Below are positions 51,695 to 59,584 of a stretch of DNA of 64,000 nucleotides, piece after piece. A model generated the notes under the pieces. That model ran no database searches. It had not been told where the DNA came from and was given only the letters and a program-made list of their open reading frames with translations. The position numbers and the translations under genes are program-made. Source of the stretch: Streptomyces sp. MH60 (GTDB lineage: Bacteria; Actinomycetota; Actinomycetes; Streptomycetales; Streptomycetaceae); the NCBI RefSeq assembly GCF_002939385.1, contig NZ_MULI01000027.1:17229-81228 (forward strand). The letters run 5' to 3'. The stretch's first letter is position 1. Every line of letters starts with the position of its first letter.

Positions 51695-52729
51695 ATGGGG
51701 CACCCCTTCCCGATCCGGGAGATCGCACGGCAGGCGGGCCTGAGCGAGGCCACCGTCGACCGGGTGCTCAACGACCGCGGCGGCGTACGCGAGAGCACCG
51801 CGTACGAGGTGCGCCGGGCCATCGCCGACCTGGACCGCCAGCGCACCCAGGTCCGGCTGGTCGGCCGCACGTTCATGTGCGACATCGTGATGCAGGCGCC
51901 GGAGCGCTTCTCCACCGCCGTGCGGGCCGCGCTGGAGGCCGAACTGCCCGCGCTGCACCCCGTCGTGCTGCGCTGCCGCTTCCACTTCCGCGAGACCGGC
52001 CCCGCCGCGGAACTGACCGGCACCCTCGACCGGATCGCCCGGCGCGGCTCCCAAGGGGTGATCCTCAAGGCCCCGGACGTCCCCGAGGTGACCGCCGCGG
52101 TGAGCCGGCTGACCGCCGCGGGCGTCCCCGTCGTCACCCTGGCGACGGACCTGCCGGCCAGCCCCCGGGTGGCCTACGTCGGCATCGACGACCGGGCGGC
52201 CGGCGCGACCGCCGCCTACCTCGTGGGCCAGTGGCTCGGCGACCGCCCCGGCCATGTCCTCACCAGCCTCAGCAGCGGCTTCTTCCGCAACGAGGAGGAG
52301 CGCGAGATGGGCTTCCGCGGCGTCATGCGGGCCCGGCACCCCGAGCGGGCCCTCGTCGAGATCGCCGAGGGCCAGGGTCTGGACGCCACCCAGTACGACC
52401 TGGTGCGGGCCGCGCTGGAACGCGACCCGGAGATCCGGGCGGTCTACTCGATGGGCGGCGGCAACATCGCCACCCTGCGCGCCTTCGCGGACCTCGGCCG
52501 CCCCTGCGAGGTGTTCGTCGCCCACGACCTCGACCAGGACAACACCCGGCTGCTGCGCGAGCGGCGCCTGTCCGTCGTCCTCCACCACGACCTGCGCCAG
52601 GACCTGCGGGAGGCCTGTCGCCACGTGATGCGGGCCCACGGCGCCCTGCCGTCCGCCGGTCCGGCGCGGCCGTCGGCGATCCAGGTCGTCACCCCGCACA
52701 ATATGCCGCCGGACACCGCGACCGCGTGA
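51695..52729 (+). CDS. LacI-family transcriptional regulator
   Basis: A 344-residue regulator. The N-terminal helix-turn-helix and hinge (IREIARQAGLSEATVDRVLN) are followed by a periplasmic-binding-protein-like effector domain. GAGGAG precedes the ATG. Divergent from the dioxygenase-iolG pair. It probably senses a sugar or cyclitol and may control those genes and the Gfo/Idh gene at 54.5 kb. Confidence 0.92.
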   Translation: MGHPFPIREIARQAGLSEATVDRVLNDRGGVRESTAYEVRRAIADLDRQRTQVRLVGRTFMCDIVMQAPERFSTAVRAALEAELPALHPVVLRCRFHFRETGPAAELTGTLDRIARRGSQGVILKAPDVPEVTAAVSRLTAAGVPVVTLATDLPASPRVAYVGIDDRAAGATAAYLVGQWLGDRPGHVLTSLSSGFFRNEEEREMGFRGVMRARHPERALVEIAEGQGLDATQYDLVRAALERDPEIRAVYSMGGGNIATLRAFADLGRPCEVFVAHDLDQDNTRLLRERRLSVVLHHDLRQDLREACRHVMRAHGALPSAGPARPSAIQVVTPHNMPPDTATA

Positions 52730-52792
52730 CGCGTGCCGCCGCCCCGGGCGTGTGACGCGGCCGTCCGTGCGCTCGCTCCTACCGTCGGTGGC

Positions 52793-53431
52793 ATGTGGAA
52801 ATCGAATCCGGCCGGCGGCCCCGAGCGAGTGGTGGCGCTGGCCGACGGCGTCTTCGCGATCGCCATCACCCTGCTCGTCCTCGACTTCTCCGTGCCCCGT
52901 GGCCTGGACTCCTCGGCCTACCACGCCGAACTGCGCGATCTGGCCTCCAACCTGGGGGCGTACGTGCTCAGTCTGCTGGTGCTCGGGCTCTTCTGGCGCG
53001 ACCACCGCCGGATCTTCGGCTTCGTCGAGCGGGTCGACGGCCAGGTGATCACCCTGAACCTGGTCGGTCTCGGCGTCGCAGCACTGGTTCCCTTCCCCCC
53101 GAAGCTCATCGCCGAATACGGGCGGGAGCCGGTCTCCGTCGCCGTCTACGCGGCGGCGGTCGCCGCCCTGGGCGCCTCCCACCTCGCCCTGCTCGTCGTG
53201 CTGGCCAACCGGCCCTGGCTGCGGGGCGAAACAGCACCGGAGGAAGGGTTCCTGCTCTACGGCGCGGACATCGCGGCGTCGGTGGTGGTCTTCGCGCTGA
53301 GCGTCCCCCTCGCGCTGGCGATCGGCCCCGCGGCCATGTGGAGCTGGCTCGTGCTTGTCCCGGTCAAGGGACTGCTGGGCCGGTGGGCGATGAGGGCCCG
53401 CGGCGCCGTCACCCGGACGTCTCGGGACTGA
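52793..53431 (+). CDS. TMEM175-family (DUF1211) membrane protein
   Basis: A 212-residue protein with six hydrophobic segments. ERVVALADGVFAIAITLLVLDF is the family's first helix (the RxxxFSD-like motif with ALADG), and FWRDHRRIF follows helix 2. Bacterial TMEM175 proteins are potassium channels. ATG 52793 is used because the family starts there. The 3' end overlaps the convergent Gfo/Idh gene by 23 bases. Confidence 0.87.
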   Translation: MWKSNPAGGPERVVALADGVFAIAITLLVLDFSVPRGLDSSAYHAELRDLASNLGAYVLSLLVLGLFWRDHRRIFGFVERVDGQVITLNLVGLGVAALVPFPPKLIAEYGREPVSVAVYAAAVAALGASHLALLVVLANRPWLRGETAPEEGFLLYGADIAASVVVFALSVPLALAIGPAAMWSWLVLVPVKGLLGRWAMRARGAVTRTSRD

Positions 53432-54572
53432 CCCAGGTGCCGCTCTGGGCCGACCGCGTCATGGCCTCCAGCACGGCCGCGCTGTGCACGGCGTCCGCCA
53501 GGGTGGCGCCGTACGGGGTGCCCTCCGCGATCGAGCGCAGGAAGCGGTGGGCCTCCACCACCTTCAGGTCGTCGTACCCCATGGCGTTCGCGGCCCCCGG
53601 CTGGAAGGCGGCGAACTCGCCGTGCCCGGGGCCGACGTACACCGTGCCGACCGGCTGGTCCTGGTACTCCGTGCCGCGGCTGACGCCCAGTTCGTTCATG
53701 CGGCGGAAGTCCCAGAACACCGCGCCCCTGGTGCCGTGCACCTCGAAGCCGTAGTTGTTCTGCTCGCCGACGGAGACCCGGCAGGCCTCCAGGACACCGC
53801 GGGCGCCGGAGGCGAAGCGCAGCAGGCAGTTGACGTAGTCCTCGTTCTCGACGGGGCCCAACTCGCCGCCCGTGGCCCGGGCGTGACCGGCGGTGGCGGC
53901 GGCGGGACGGGCCCGCTCCGGCAGGAAGACGGCCGTGTCGGCGGTCAGCGACGCGATGTCGCCGAGCAGGAAGCGGGCCAGGTCCGCGCCGTGCGAGGCC
54001 AGGTCGCCGAGCACCCCGCTGCCGCCGCGCTCCCGCTCGTAGCGCCAGGTCAGCGCGCCTTCCGGGTGGGCCGCGTAGTCGCTGAAGAGGCGGATGCGGG
54101 CATGGGTGACGCTGCCGATCTCGCCGGCGGCGATCAGGTCGCGGGCGGTCTCCACGGCGGGGGCGTTGCGGTAGTTGAAGCCGACCGCGCCCTGCACACC
54201 GGCCTCGGCCACCGCGTCCGCCACCGCCCGCGCGTCGGCGGCGGACAGGCCGACCGGCTTCTCCACCCAGATGTGCTTGCCCGCCCCGGCCATCGCGACG
54301 GCGATCTCGCGGTGCAGGAAGTTGGGGGCCGTGATGCTGACCGCGTGCACCCGCGGGTCCGCCGCCACCTCGCGCCAGTCGCGGGTCGTCGAGGCGAACC
54401 CGAACTGCGCGGCGGCCTCCTCGGCCCGCCCCGGCACCTCCTCGGCGACCGTCACCAACTCCGGGCGCAGCGCGAGGTGCGGATAGTGGTGGCGGACCCG
54501 GGCGTACGCCTGGGTGTGCACCCGGCCCATCCAGCCGAAACCGACGACGGCGACACCGAGTGCCTCGACCAT
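53409..54572 (-). CDS. Gfo/Idh/MocA-family oxidoreductase
   Basis: A 387-residue NAD(P)-dependent dehydrogenase. GFGWMGRVHTQAY is the Rossmann loop, VEKPVGLSAADA the catalytic Lys, and DLASHGADLARFLLG the later Asp/His. It differs clearly from iolG and has the length of cyclitol or sugar dehydrogenases. ATG at 54572 has GAGGGG upstream; longer frames to 54671 would include the operator. Likely oxidises another inositol isomer, but this is not proved by sequence. Confidence 0.88.
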   Translation of the reverse strand: MVEALGVAVVGFGWMGRVHTQAYARVRHHYPHLALRPELVTVAEEVPGRAEEAAAQFGFASTTRDWREVAADPRVHAVSITAPNFLHREIAVAMAGAGKHIWVEKPVGLSAADARAVADAVAEAGVQGAVGFNYRNAPAVETARDLIAAGEIGSVTHARIRLFSDYAAHPEGALTWRYERERGGSGVLGDLASHGADLARFLLGDIASLTADTAVFLPERARPAAATAGHARATGGELGPVENEDYVNCLLRFASGARGVLEACRVSVGEQNNYGFEVHGTRGAVFWDFRRMNELGVSRGTEYQDQPVGTVYVGPGHGEFAAFQPGAANAMGYDDLKVVEAHRFLRSIAEGTPYGATLADAVHSAAVLEAMTRSAQSGTWVSPETSG

Positions 54573-54649
54573 GAGCGCCCCTCTTCGGACCTGTCCGTGA
54601 GCTGTCCAGCGTGATCTGTCCAGGCAACCCTGGGCGGGCTTCGGCATCA

Positions 54650-54671
54650 TGTCAACCTTTTGACAGGACAA
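54650..54671. promoter_or_regulatory. operator-like repeats before the Gfo/Idh gene
   Basis: TGTCAA-CCTT-TTGACA (54650-54665) is a perfect 6+6 dyad, overlapping TTGACAGGACAA (54660-54671), which resembles the palindrome at 51605. Confidence 0.5.
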
Positions 54672-54695
54672 ACCCCGGAAGATCCGGGACCGGCC

Positions 54696-55049
54696 TCAGG
54701 GTCGGCCGAGGTCGATCGCGTACGCCTTGCGCAGCGTCTCGTGCACCGTCCACGTCGTACGGTCGCCCTCGCGCAGTACGGCCAGGTCGCCCGGCCCGAC
54801 CGTGAGCGTCGGACCGCCCGCCACCTCGATGGTGGCCGAGCCGCTGAGCACGACGAACATCTCGTCCGCCTCGGTGTCGGTGACCACGCCCGGGGTGATC
54901 TGCCAGACGCCGCGCACCCGGCGCCCGTCCGGCGACTCCCAGACCACCTTGCCGGTCACCTCGGGGGTGCCGGACACGATCTGTCCGGGGTCGAGCGGTT
55001 CGGGTTCGAGCCGGGCGTCGGGGACGTGGACAACGAAGCTGTGGGTCAT
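54696..55049 (-). CDS. cupin-domain protein
   Basis: A 117-residue single cupin of the DUF861/EutQ-like kind. Motif 1 GVVTDTEADEMFVVLSG has no His pair but keeps Glu, and motif 2 is GPGDLAVLREGDRTTW, so metal binding is doubtful. It is divergent from the GntR regulator of the aromatic operon and shares its promoter region. Function unknown; it may belong to the same regulon. Confidence 0.8.
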   Translation of the reverse strand: MTHSFVVHVPDARLEPEPLDPGQIVSGTPEVTGKVVWESPDGRRVRGVWQITPGVVTDTEADEMFVVLSGSATIEVAGGPTLTVGPGDLAVLREGDRTTWTVHETLRKAYAIDLGRP

Positions 55050-55162
55050 GCCGCGACGTTAACCAGGACCTGTGGTGCGCCGGGGGAGACAGGGTGTGGG
55101 ACTTCCGGCCCGGCGGGCGGACACTTCGTCGCGGCCACGCGGGAGAGCATAACGCGAACAAA

Positions 55163-55174
55163 ATTGTTGACAAT
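55163..55174. promoter_or_regulatory. GntR/FadR-type operator between cupin and regulator genes
   Basis: ATTGT-TG-ACAAT, fitting the TNGTNNNACNA consensus known for FadR-type GntR regulators. It overlaps a -35-like TTGACA at 55167. It lies 52 bases before the gntR start, as for autoregulation. Confidence 0.65.
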
Positions 55175-55225
55175 CTTGTCTGGCTAGATTTACGTTCGAC
55201 AGGCACTCACTCAGGGAGGGCAACC

Positions 55226-55876
55226 ATGCCGAACCAAGCCCGTCCGGGCACCGGGGAGCAGGCCAAACAGCTTGCGCTCGGGCAGCTGCGGCAGGCGATC
55301 CTGCGCGGCGACATGGCACCCGCGCAGCGGCTGGTGGAGAACGAACTCGCCGAGCAGTTCGGTGTGACCCGGGCCAGTATCCGGGCCGCGCTGATCGACC
55401 TGGAGTCCCAGGGGCTGGTCGAGCGCATCCGCAACCGCGGTTCACGGGTGCGGGTGGTGACCGTGGAGGAGGCTGTGGCCATCACCGAGTGCCGCCTGGT
55501 GCTCGAAGGGCTCTGCGCGGCCAAGACCGCCGCCGTCGTCGACGACGGGCAGGTGGCCCGGCTGAAGGACCTGGGCTCGGCGATGCGCAAGGCCGTGGCC
55601 GGTGGCGAACCGCTGACCTACTCGGACCTCAACCACGAACTCCACGCCCGGATCCGGGAGTTCTCCGGCCAGCTGACCGCCGTGCAGCTGCTGGAGCGGC
55701 TCAACGCCCAACTGGTGCGGCACCGCTTCCAGTTGGCGCTGCGACCTGGACGCCCGCAGCAATCCCTGAACGAGCACCTGGCCATGATCGAGGCGATCGA
55801 GGCCAGAGACCCACAGGCCGCCGAGGCGGCCGTCCGGGCCCACCTCACCAGCGTGATCGAGGCGCTGCGCGACTGA
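55226..55876 (+). CDS. GntR-family (FadR/FCD) regulator of the aromatic operon
   Basis: A 216-residue regulator. The winged helix (residues about 12-75: LRQAILRGDMAPAQRL and ELAEQFGVTRASIRAALIDLE) is followed by an all-helical FCD effector domain with metal-binding type residues in DLNHELHARI and the helix LNEHLAMIEAIEARD. GGGAGGG precedes the ATG at 55226. It is 61 bases before galB on the same strand and probably represses the operon. Confidence 0.92.
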   Translation: MPNQARPGTGEQAKQLALGQLRQAILRGDMAPAQRLVENELAEQFGVTRASIRAALIDLESQGLVERIRNRGSRVRVVTVEEAVAITECRLVLEGLCAAKTAAVVDDGQVARLKDLGSAMRKAVAGGEPLTYSDLNHELHARIREFSGQLTAVQLLERLNAQLVRHRFQLALRPGRPQQSLNEHLAMIEAIEARDPQAAEAAVRAHLTSVIEALRD

Positions 55877-55937
55877 CACACGCACCCGACACACGCACCG
55901 AGGCGGGCGCCACCTGTCCACCAAGGAGAAGTCACCC

Positions 55938-56690
55938 ATGACGTACGGCAACGCGCCCGCCGCCGTCCCCCGCTCGACCCTCGTCGTCACCGCCCACGCG
56001 GGGGACTTCGTGTGGCGGGCGGGCGGCGCCATCGCTCTGGCCGCCTCGCGCGGGGAGCGGGTCACCATCGCGTGCCTGACCTTCGGCGAGCGCGGCGAGT
56101 CCGCCAAGGCCTGGCGCGAGGGGAAGAAACTGGCGGAGATCAAGGCGCTGCGCCGGGAGGAGGCCGAGAAGGCCGCCGCCGCCCTGGGCGCCGGGGTCCG
56201 CTTCTTCGACGCCGGCGACTACCCCCTGACCGCCACCCCGGAGCTGACCGACCGGCTCGTCGGGGTCTACCGCGCCACCCAGCCCGACGTCGTGCTCACC
56301 CACCCGGTCGAGGACCCGTACAACGGCGACCACCCGGCCGCCCACCGCATGGCCCTGGAGGCGCGCGTCCTCGCACAGGCCATCGGCTACCCGGGCGAGG
56401 GCGAGATCATCGGTGCCCCGCCCGTCTTCTACTTCGAGCCGCACCAGCCGGAGATGAGCGGATTCCGGCCCGAGGTGCTGCTCGACATCACCGAGGTGTG
56501 GGAGACCAAGCGCAAGGCGATGGAGTGCCTCGCCGCCCAGCGCCACCTGTGGGACTACTACACCGACCTGGCCGTCCGCCGCGGCGTCCAGCTCAAGCGC
56601 AACGCGGGCCCCAACCTGGGCCTGGCGCACCGGACCATGGCCGAGGCGTACATGCGCCCCTACCCGCAGATCGCGAAGGAGCTGGCATGA
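55938..56690 (+). CDS. galB: PIG-L-family 4-oxalomesaconate hydratase
   Basis: A 250-residue PIG-L/LmbE-fold protein. The usual AHPDDE is AHAGDFVWRAGG, as I recall for GalB of gallate degradation in Pseudomonas, which hydrates 4-oxalomesaconate to 4-carboxy-4-hydroxy-2-oxoadipate. HPVEDPYNGDHPAAH provides further metal-binding histidines. The next two genes encode the aldolase and tautomerase of the same route, which supports the assignment. Its stop overlaps galC (ATGA). Confidence 0.85.
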   Translation: MTYGNAPAAVPRSTLVVTAHAGDFVWRAGGAIALAASRGERVTIACLTFGERGESAKAWREGKKLAEIKALRREEAEKAAAALGAGVRFFDAGDYPLTATPELTDRLVGVYRATQPDVVLTHPVEDPYNGDHPAAHRMALEARVLAQAIGYPGEGEIIGAPPVFYFEPHQPEMSGFRPEVLLDITEVWETKRKAMECLAAQRHLWDYYTDLAVRRGVQLKRNAGPNLGLAHRTMAEAYMRPYPQIAKELA

Positions 56691-57394
56691 GCGGCGTCGT
56701 CGTCACCAACCCGCCCAAGGCCGGCGCCGGGGACGTCGAGGCACTCGCCGGGTACGGCGTCGCCACCGTCAGCGAGGCCATGGGCCGCACCGGACTGCTC
56801 GGCCCCGGGATCCGCCCCGTCCAGCAGGGCGTACGGGTCGCGGGCACCGCGGTCACCGTGCTCAGCTGGCCCGGGGACAACCTGATGATCCACGCCGCCG
56901 TGGAGCAGTGCGGCGAGGGCGACCTCCTCGTCGTCACCACCACCTCCCCGTCCACCGACGGCCTGTTCGGCGAACTGTTCGCCACCGCCCTCCAGCGGCG
57001 CGGCGTCCGCGGCGTCGTCACCGGCACCGGCATCCGCGACACCCGGGAACTGCGGGAGATGGGCTTCGCCGCCTGGTCCCGTGCCGTGTCCGCACAGGGC
57101 ACGGTCAAGGCCACCGGGGGCTCGGTCAACGTCCCGATCGCCGTCGAGGGCCAAGTGATCCGCCCCGGTGACGTGATCGTCGCCGACGACGACGGCGTGG
57201 TGGTCGTCCCCCGCGAGCGCGCCCGGCAGGTCGCCGAGGCCGCCGAGGCCCGCGAGAAGAAGGAGGCCGCCACCCGCGCCGCGTTCCTGGAGGGCCAACT
57301 GGGGCTGGACCGCTACGGGTTGCGCGAGAAGCTCAGGGAACTCGGGGTCACCTACCAGTCGTACGACGCGTACCGCGCCGGGGAGCGGCCGTGA
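56687..57394 (+). CDS. galC: 4-carboxy-4-hydroxy-2-oxoadipate aldolase
   Basis: A 235-residue RraA-like class II aldolase (HMG/CHA aldolase). YGVATVSEAMGRTGLLGPGIRP begins the domain (in parts), GDLLVVTTTSPSTDGLFGEL covers the substrate loop, and GVVTGTGIRDTREL has the Arg-Asp metal site. VPIAVEGQVIRPGDVIVADDDGVVVVPR is the conserved C-terminal part, quoted in parts. It cleaves CHA to pyruvate and oxaloacetate. Overlaps both neighbours by four bases. Confidence 0.9.
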   Translation: MSGVVVTNPPKAGAGDVEALAGYGVATVSEAMGRTGLLGPGIRPVQQGVRVAGTAVTVLSWPGDNLMIHAAVEQCGEGDLLVVTTTSPSTDGLFGELFATALQRRGVRGVVTGTGIRDTRELREMGFAAWSRAVSAQGTVKATGGSVNVPIAVEGQVIRPGDVIVADDDGVVVVPRERARQVAEAAEAREKKEAATRAAFLEGQLGLDRYGLREKLRELGVTYQSYDAYRAGERP

Positions 57395-58509
57395 CCGGCA
57401 CCGGGGAGGTGCGCTGCACGCTGATGCGCGGCGGCACCTCGAAGGGCGCCTACTTCCTCGCCGCCGACCTGCCCGCCGACCCCGCCGCCCGTGCCGACCT
57501 GCTGCTGCGGACCATGGGCAGTCCCGACCCGCGCCAGATCGACGGCCTGGGCGGCGCGCACCCGCTGACCAGCAAGGTCGCCGTGGTCTCCCGCTCGGCC
57601 GACCCGGCCGCGGACGTCGACTACCTGTTCCTCCAGGTCGCCGTGGACGCGCCCGAGGTCACCGACCGGCAGAACTGCGGCAACATCCTCGCCGGAGTGG
57701 GCCCGTTCGCCGTCGAGCGCGGACTCGTACCGGCCGGGGAGGCCGAGACGTCCGTACGCGTCCGCATGCTCAACACCGGCGAACTGGCGATCGCGACCTT
57801 CCCGACGCCCGGCGGGCGCGTCGACTACGCGGGCGACACCCGGATATCCGGCGTGCCCGGCACCGCCGCCGCGGTCGTCATCGAGTTCCCGCGGGGCGCC
57901 GGCCCCCTGCTGCCCACCGGCAACGTCCGCGACACCGTCGCCGGCACCGAGGTGACCTGCGTCGACAACGGCATGCCGGTCGTCCTGGTCCCGGCCGCCG
58001 CGCTGGGGGTCACCGGGTACGAGACCCCGGCGGAGCTGGAGGCGGACGCGGCCCTCGCCGACCGGCTCCGCGAGATCCGGCCGGCCGCCGGGCACCTGAT
58101 GGGCCTCGGCGACGTCGAGGGCGCCACCGTGCCCAAGCTGACCCTGCTCGCCCCGCCCCGGGACGGCGGCGCGGTCACCACCCGCACCTTCATCCCCGTG
58201 CGCTGCCACACCTCCATCGGTGTCCTGGGCGCCGCGAGCGTGGCCGCCGGGCTGCGCGTCCCCGGCGGCGTGGGGGACGGTATCGCCCGACTCCCCGGCT
58301 CCGGCGACCGCGTCCGGGTGGAACACCCGACCGGCTTCCTGGAGGTCGGCGTCCGGCTCGACCCCGGCCCGCCGCCCGTGGTCCGGCGTACCGCCGTCGT
58401 ACGCACCGCGCGCAAGATCTTCGACGGCAGCGTCTTCCCCCGGTCCGCCGCGACGGCACCGCTCCCCGCACAACGCCCTGGAGGCCACCATGACTCCGCC
58501 GCTCGGTGA
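57391..58509 (+). CDS. galD: 4-oxalomesaconate tautomerase (PrpF fold)
   Basis: A 372-residue PrpF/diaminopimelate-epimerase-fold isomerase. MRGGTSKGAYF is the PrpF opening with the catalytic Ser-Lys, and NCGNILAGVGPFAVERG holds the Cys. LGGAHPLTSKVAVVS and GVPGTAAAVVIEF are also typical. GalD interconverts keto and enol forms of 4-oxalomesaconate before hydration by GalB. The GTG start overlaps galC; the end overlaps the dioxygenase by 20 bases. Confidence 0.88.
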   Translation: MTGTGEVRCTLMRGGTSKGAYFLAADLPADPAARADLLLRTMGSPDPRQIDGLGGAHPLTSKVAVVSRSADPAADVDYLFLQVAVDAPEVTDRQNCGNILAGVGPFAVERGLVPAGEAETSVRVRMLNTGELAIATFPTPGGRVDYAGDTRISGVPGTAAAVVIEFPRGAGPLLPTGNVRDTVAGTEVTCVDNGMPVVLVPAAALGVTGYETPAELEADAALADRLREIRPAAGHLMGLGDVEGATVPKLTLLAPPRDGGAVTTRTFIPVRCHTSIGVLGAASVAAGLRVPGGVGDGIARLPGSGDRVRVEHPTGFLEVGVRLDPGPPPVVRRTAVVRTARKIFDGSVFPRSAATAPLPAQRPGGHHDSAAR

Positions 58510-59440
58510 CATCGCCCACGTCGGCCACGCCCAGCTGTTCACGCCCGACCTCGACGCGAGCGTCGCCTTCTTCACGGACTACCTGGGCCTGACCGTCAAC
58601 GGGCAGCACGGCGACACCGTCTACCTGCGCACCTACGACGACTACGAACACCACAGCCTCGTCCTCACCGCCCGCGAGCAACCCGGCCTCGGCCGCCTCG
58701 CGTTGCGCACCTCCGGCGAGGAGGCGCTGCGGCGCAGGGTGGCGGCGCTGGAGGCGGCGGGACGGCCCGGCACCTGGGTCGAGGACGAGCCGGGCCTCGG
58801 CAAGCTGTACGTCACCACCGACCCCGACGGGCACGAACACGCCCTGTACTGGGAGAGCGAGCACTACCGGGCGCCCGAGGAACTCAGGCCGGCCCTCAAG
58901 AACCAGCCGCAGGCCAGACCCAACCGGGGCGTGGGCGTACGCCGCCTGGACCACGTCAACTTCCTCGCCGCCGACGTGCTCGCGAGCGCCGAGTTCCAGG
59001 AACGGCTCCTCGGCGCCCGGCCCACCGAGCAGATCCGGCTCGACTCCGGGAAGATCGCGGCCCGTTGGCTGACCTTCACCGACAAGTCCTACGATGTCGT
59101 CTACACCGAGGACTGGACCGGTTCCTCCGGGCGCCTGCACCATATCGCCTTCGCCGCCGACACCCGCGAGGACATCCTGCGCGCCGCCGACCTCGCCGTC
59201 GACACCGGCGTGTTCATCGAGACGGGCCCGCACAAGCACGCCATCCAGCAGACGTTCTTCCTGTACGTCTACGAGCCCGGCGGCAACCGCGTCGAACTGT
59301 GCAACCCGCTCACCCGCCTGGTGCTGGCGCCGGACTGGCCGCTCGTCACCTGGACGGAGGCCGAGCGCGCCAGGGGACAGGCCTGGGGCCTGAAGACCAT
59401 CGCGTCCTTCCACACCCACGGCACCCCGCCGGTCGCCTGA
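58490..59440 (+). CDS. type I (VOC-fold) extradiol ring-cleavage dioxygenase
   Basis: A 316-residue two-domain vicinal-oxygen-chelate dioxygenase of the catechol 2,3-dioxygenase kind. The Fe(II) ligands are visible in the second half: His155 (RLDHVNF), His217 or 218 (RLHHIAF) and Glu269 (GNRVELCNP), the same spacing as XylE. GAGG precedes the ATG at 58490. In the galB-C-D operon it stands where a gallate dioxygenase is needed, so I infer gallate or a related trihydroxybenzoate as substrate, but the fold cannot prove this. Confidence 0.88.
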   Translation: MTPPLGDIAHVGHAQLFTPDLDASVAFFTDYLGLTVNGQHGDTVYLRTYDDYEHHSLVLTAREQPGLGRLALRTSGEEALRRRVAALEAAGRPGTWVEDEPGLGKLYVTTDPDGHEHALYWESEHYRAPEELRPALKNQPQARPNRGVGVRRLDHVNFLAADVLASAEFQERLLGARPTEQIRLDSGKIAARWLTFTDKSYDVVYTEDWTGSSGRLHHIAFAADTREDILRAADLAVDTGVFIETGPHKHAIQQTFFLYVYEPGGNRVELCNPLTRLVLAPDWPLVTWTEAERARGQAWGLKTIASFHTHGTPPVA

Positions 59441-59520
59441 CGACAGCTTCCGGCAGCTCTCGCACCGGGGGCGGGTCGCGCACGTCCGCGTGCGGGACCC
59501 ACCCCTAAATCGTCGCTGAA

Positions 59521-59541
59521 TTGTCAACAAAAGCGTTGACA
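59521..59541. promoter_or_regulatory. second GntR-type palindrome downstream of the aromatic operon
   Basis: TTGTCAACAA (59521-59530) equals the core of the 55163 operator, and TTGACA follows at 59536; GTCAAC-N6-GTTGAC also forms a dyad. It lies between two convergent genes (dioxygenase and transporter), where an operator is unexpected. Confidence 0.5.
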
Positions 59542-59584
59542 CTGCCGAGGGTCCACCGCCCCGGGCGAGACGGCGCTCCCCCGC

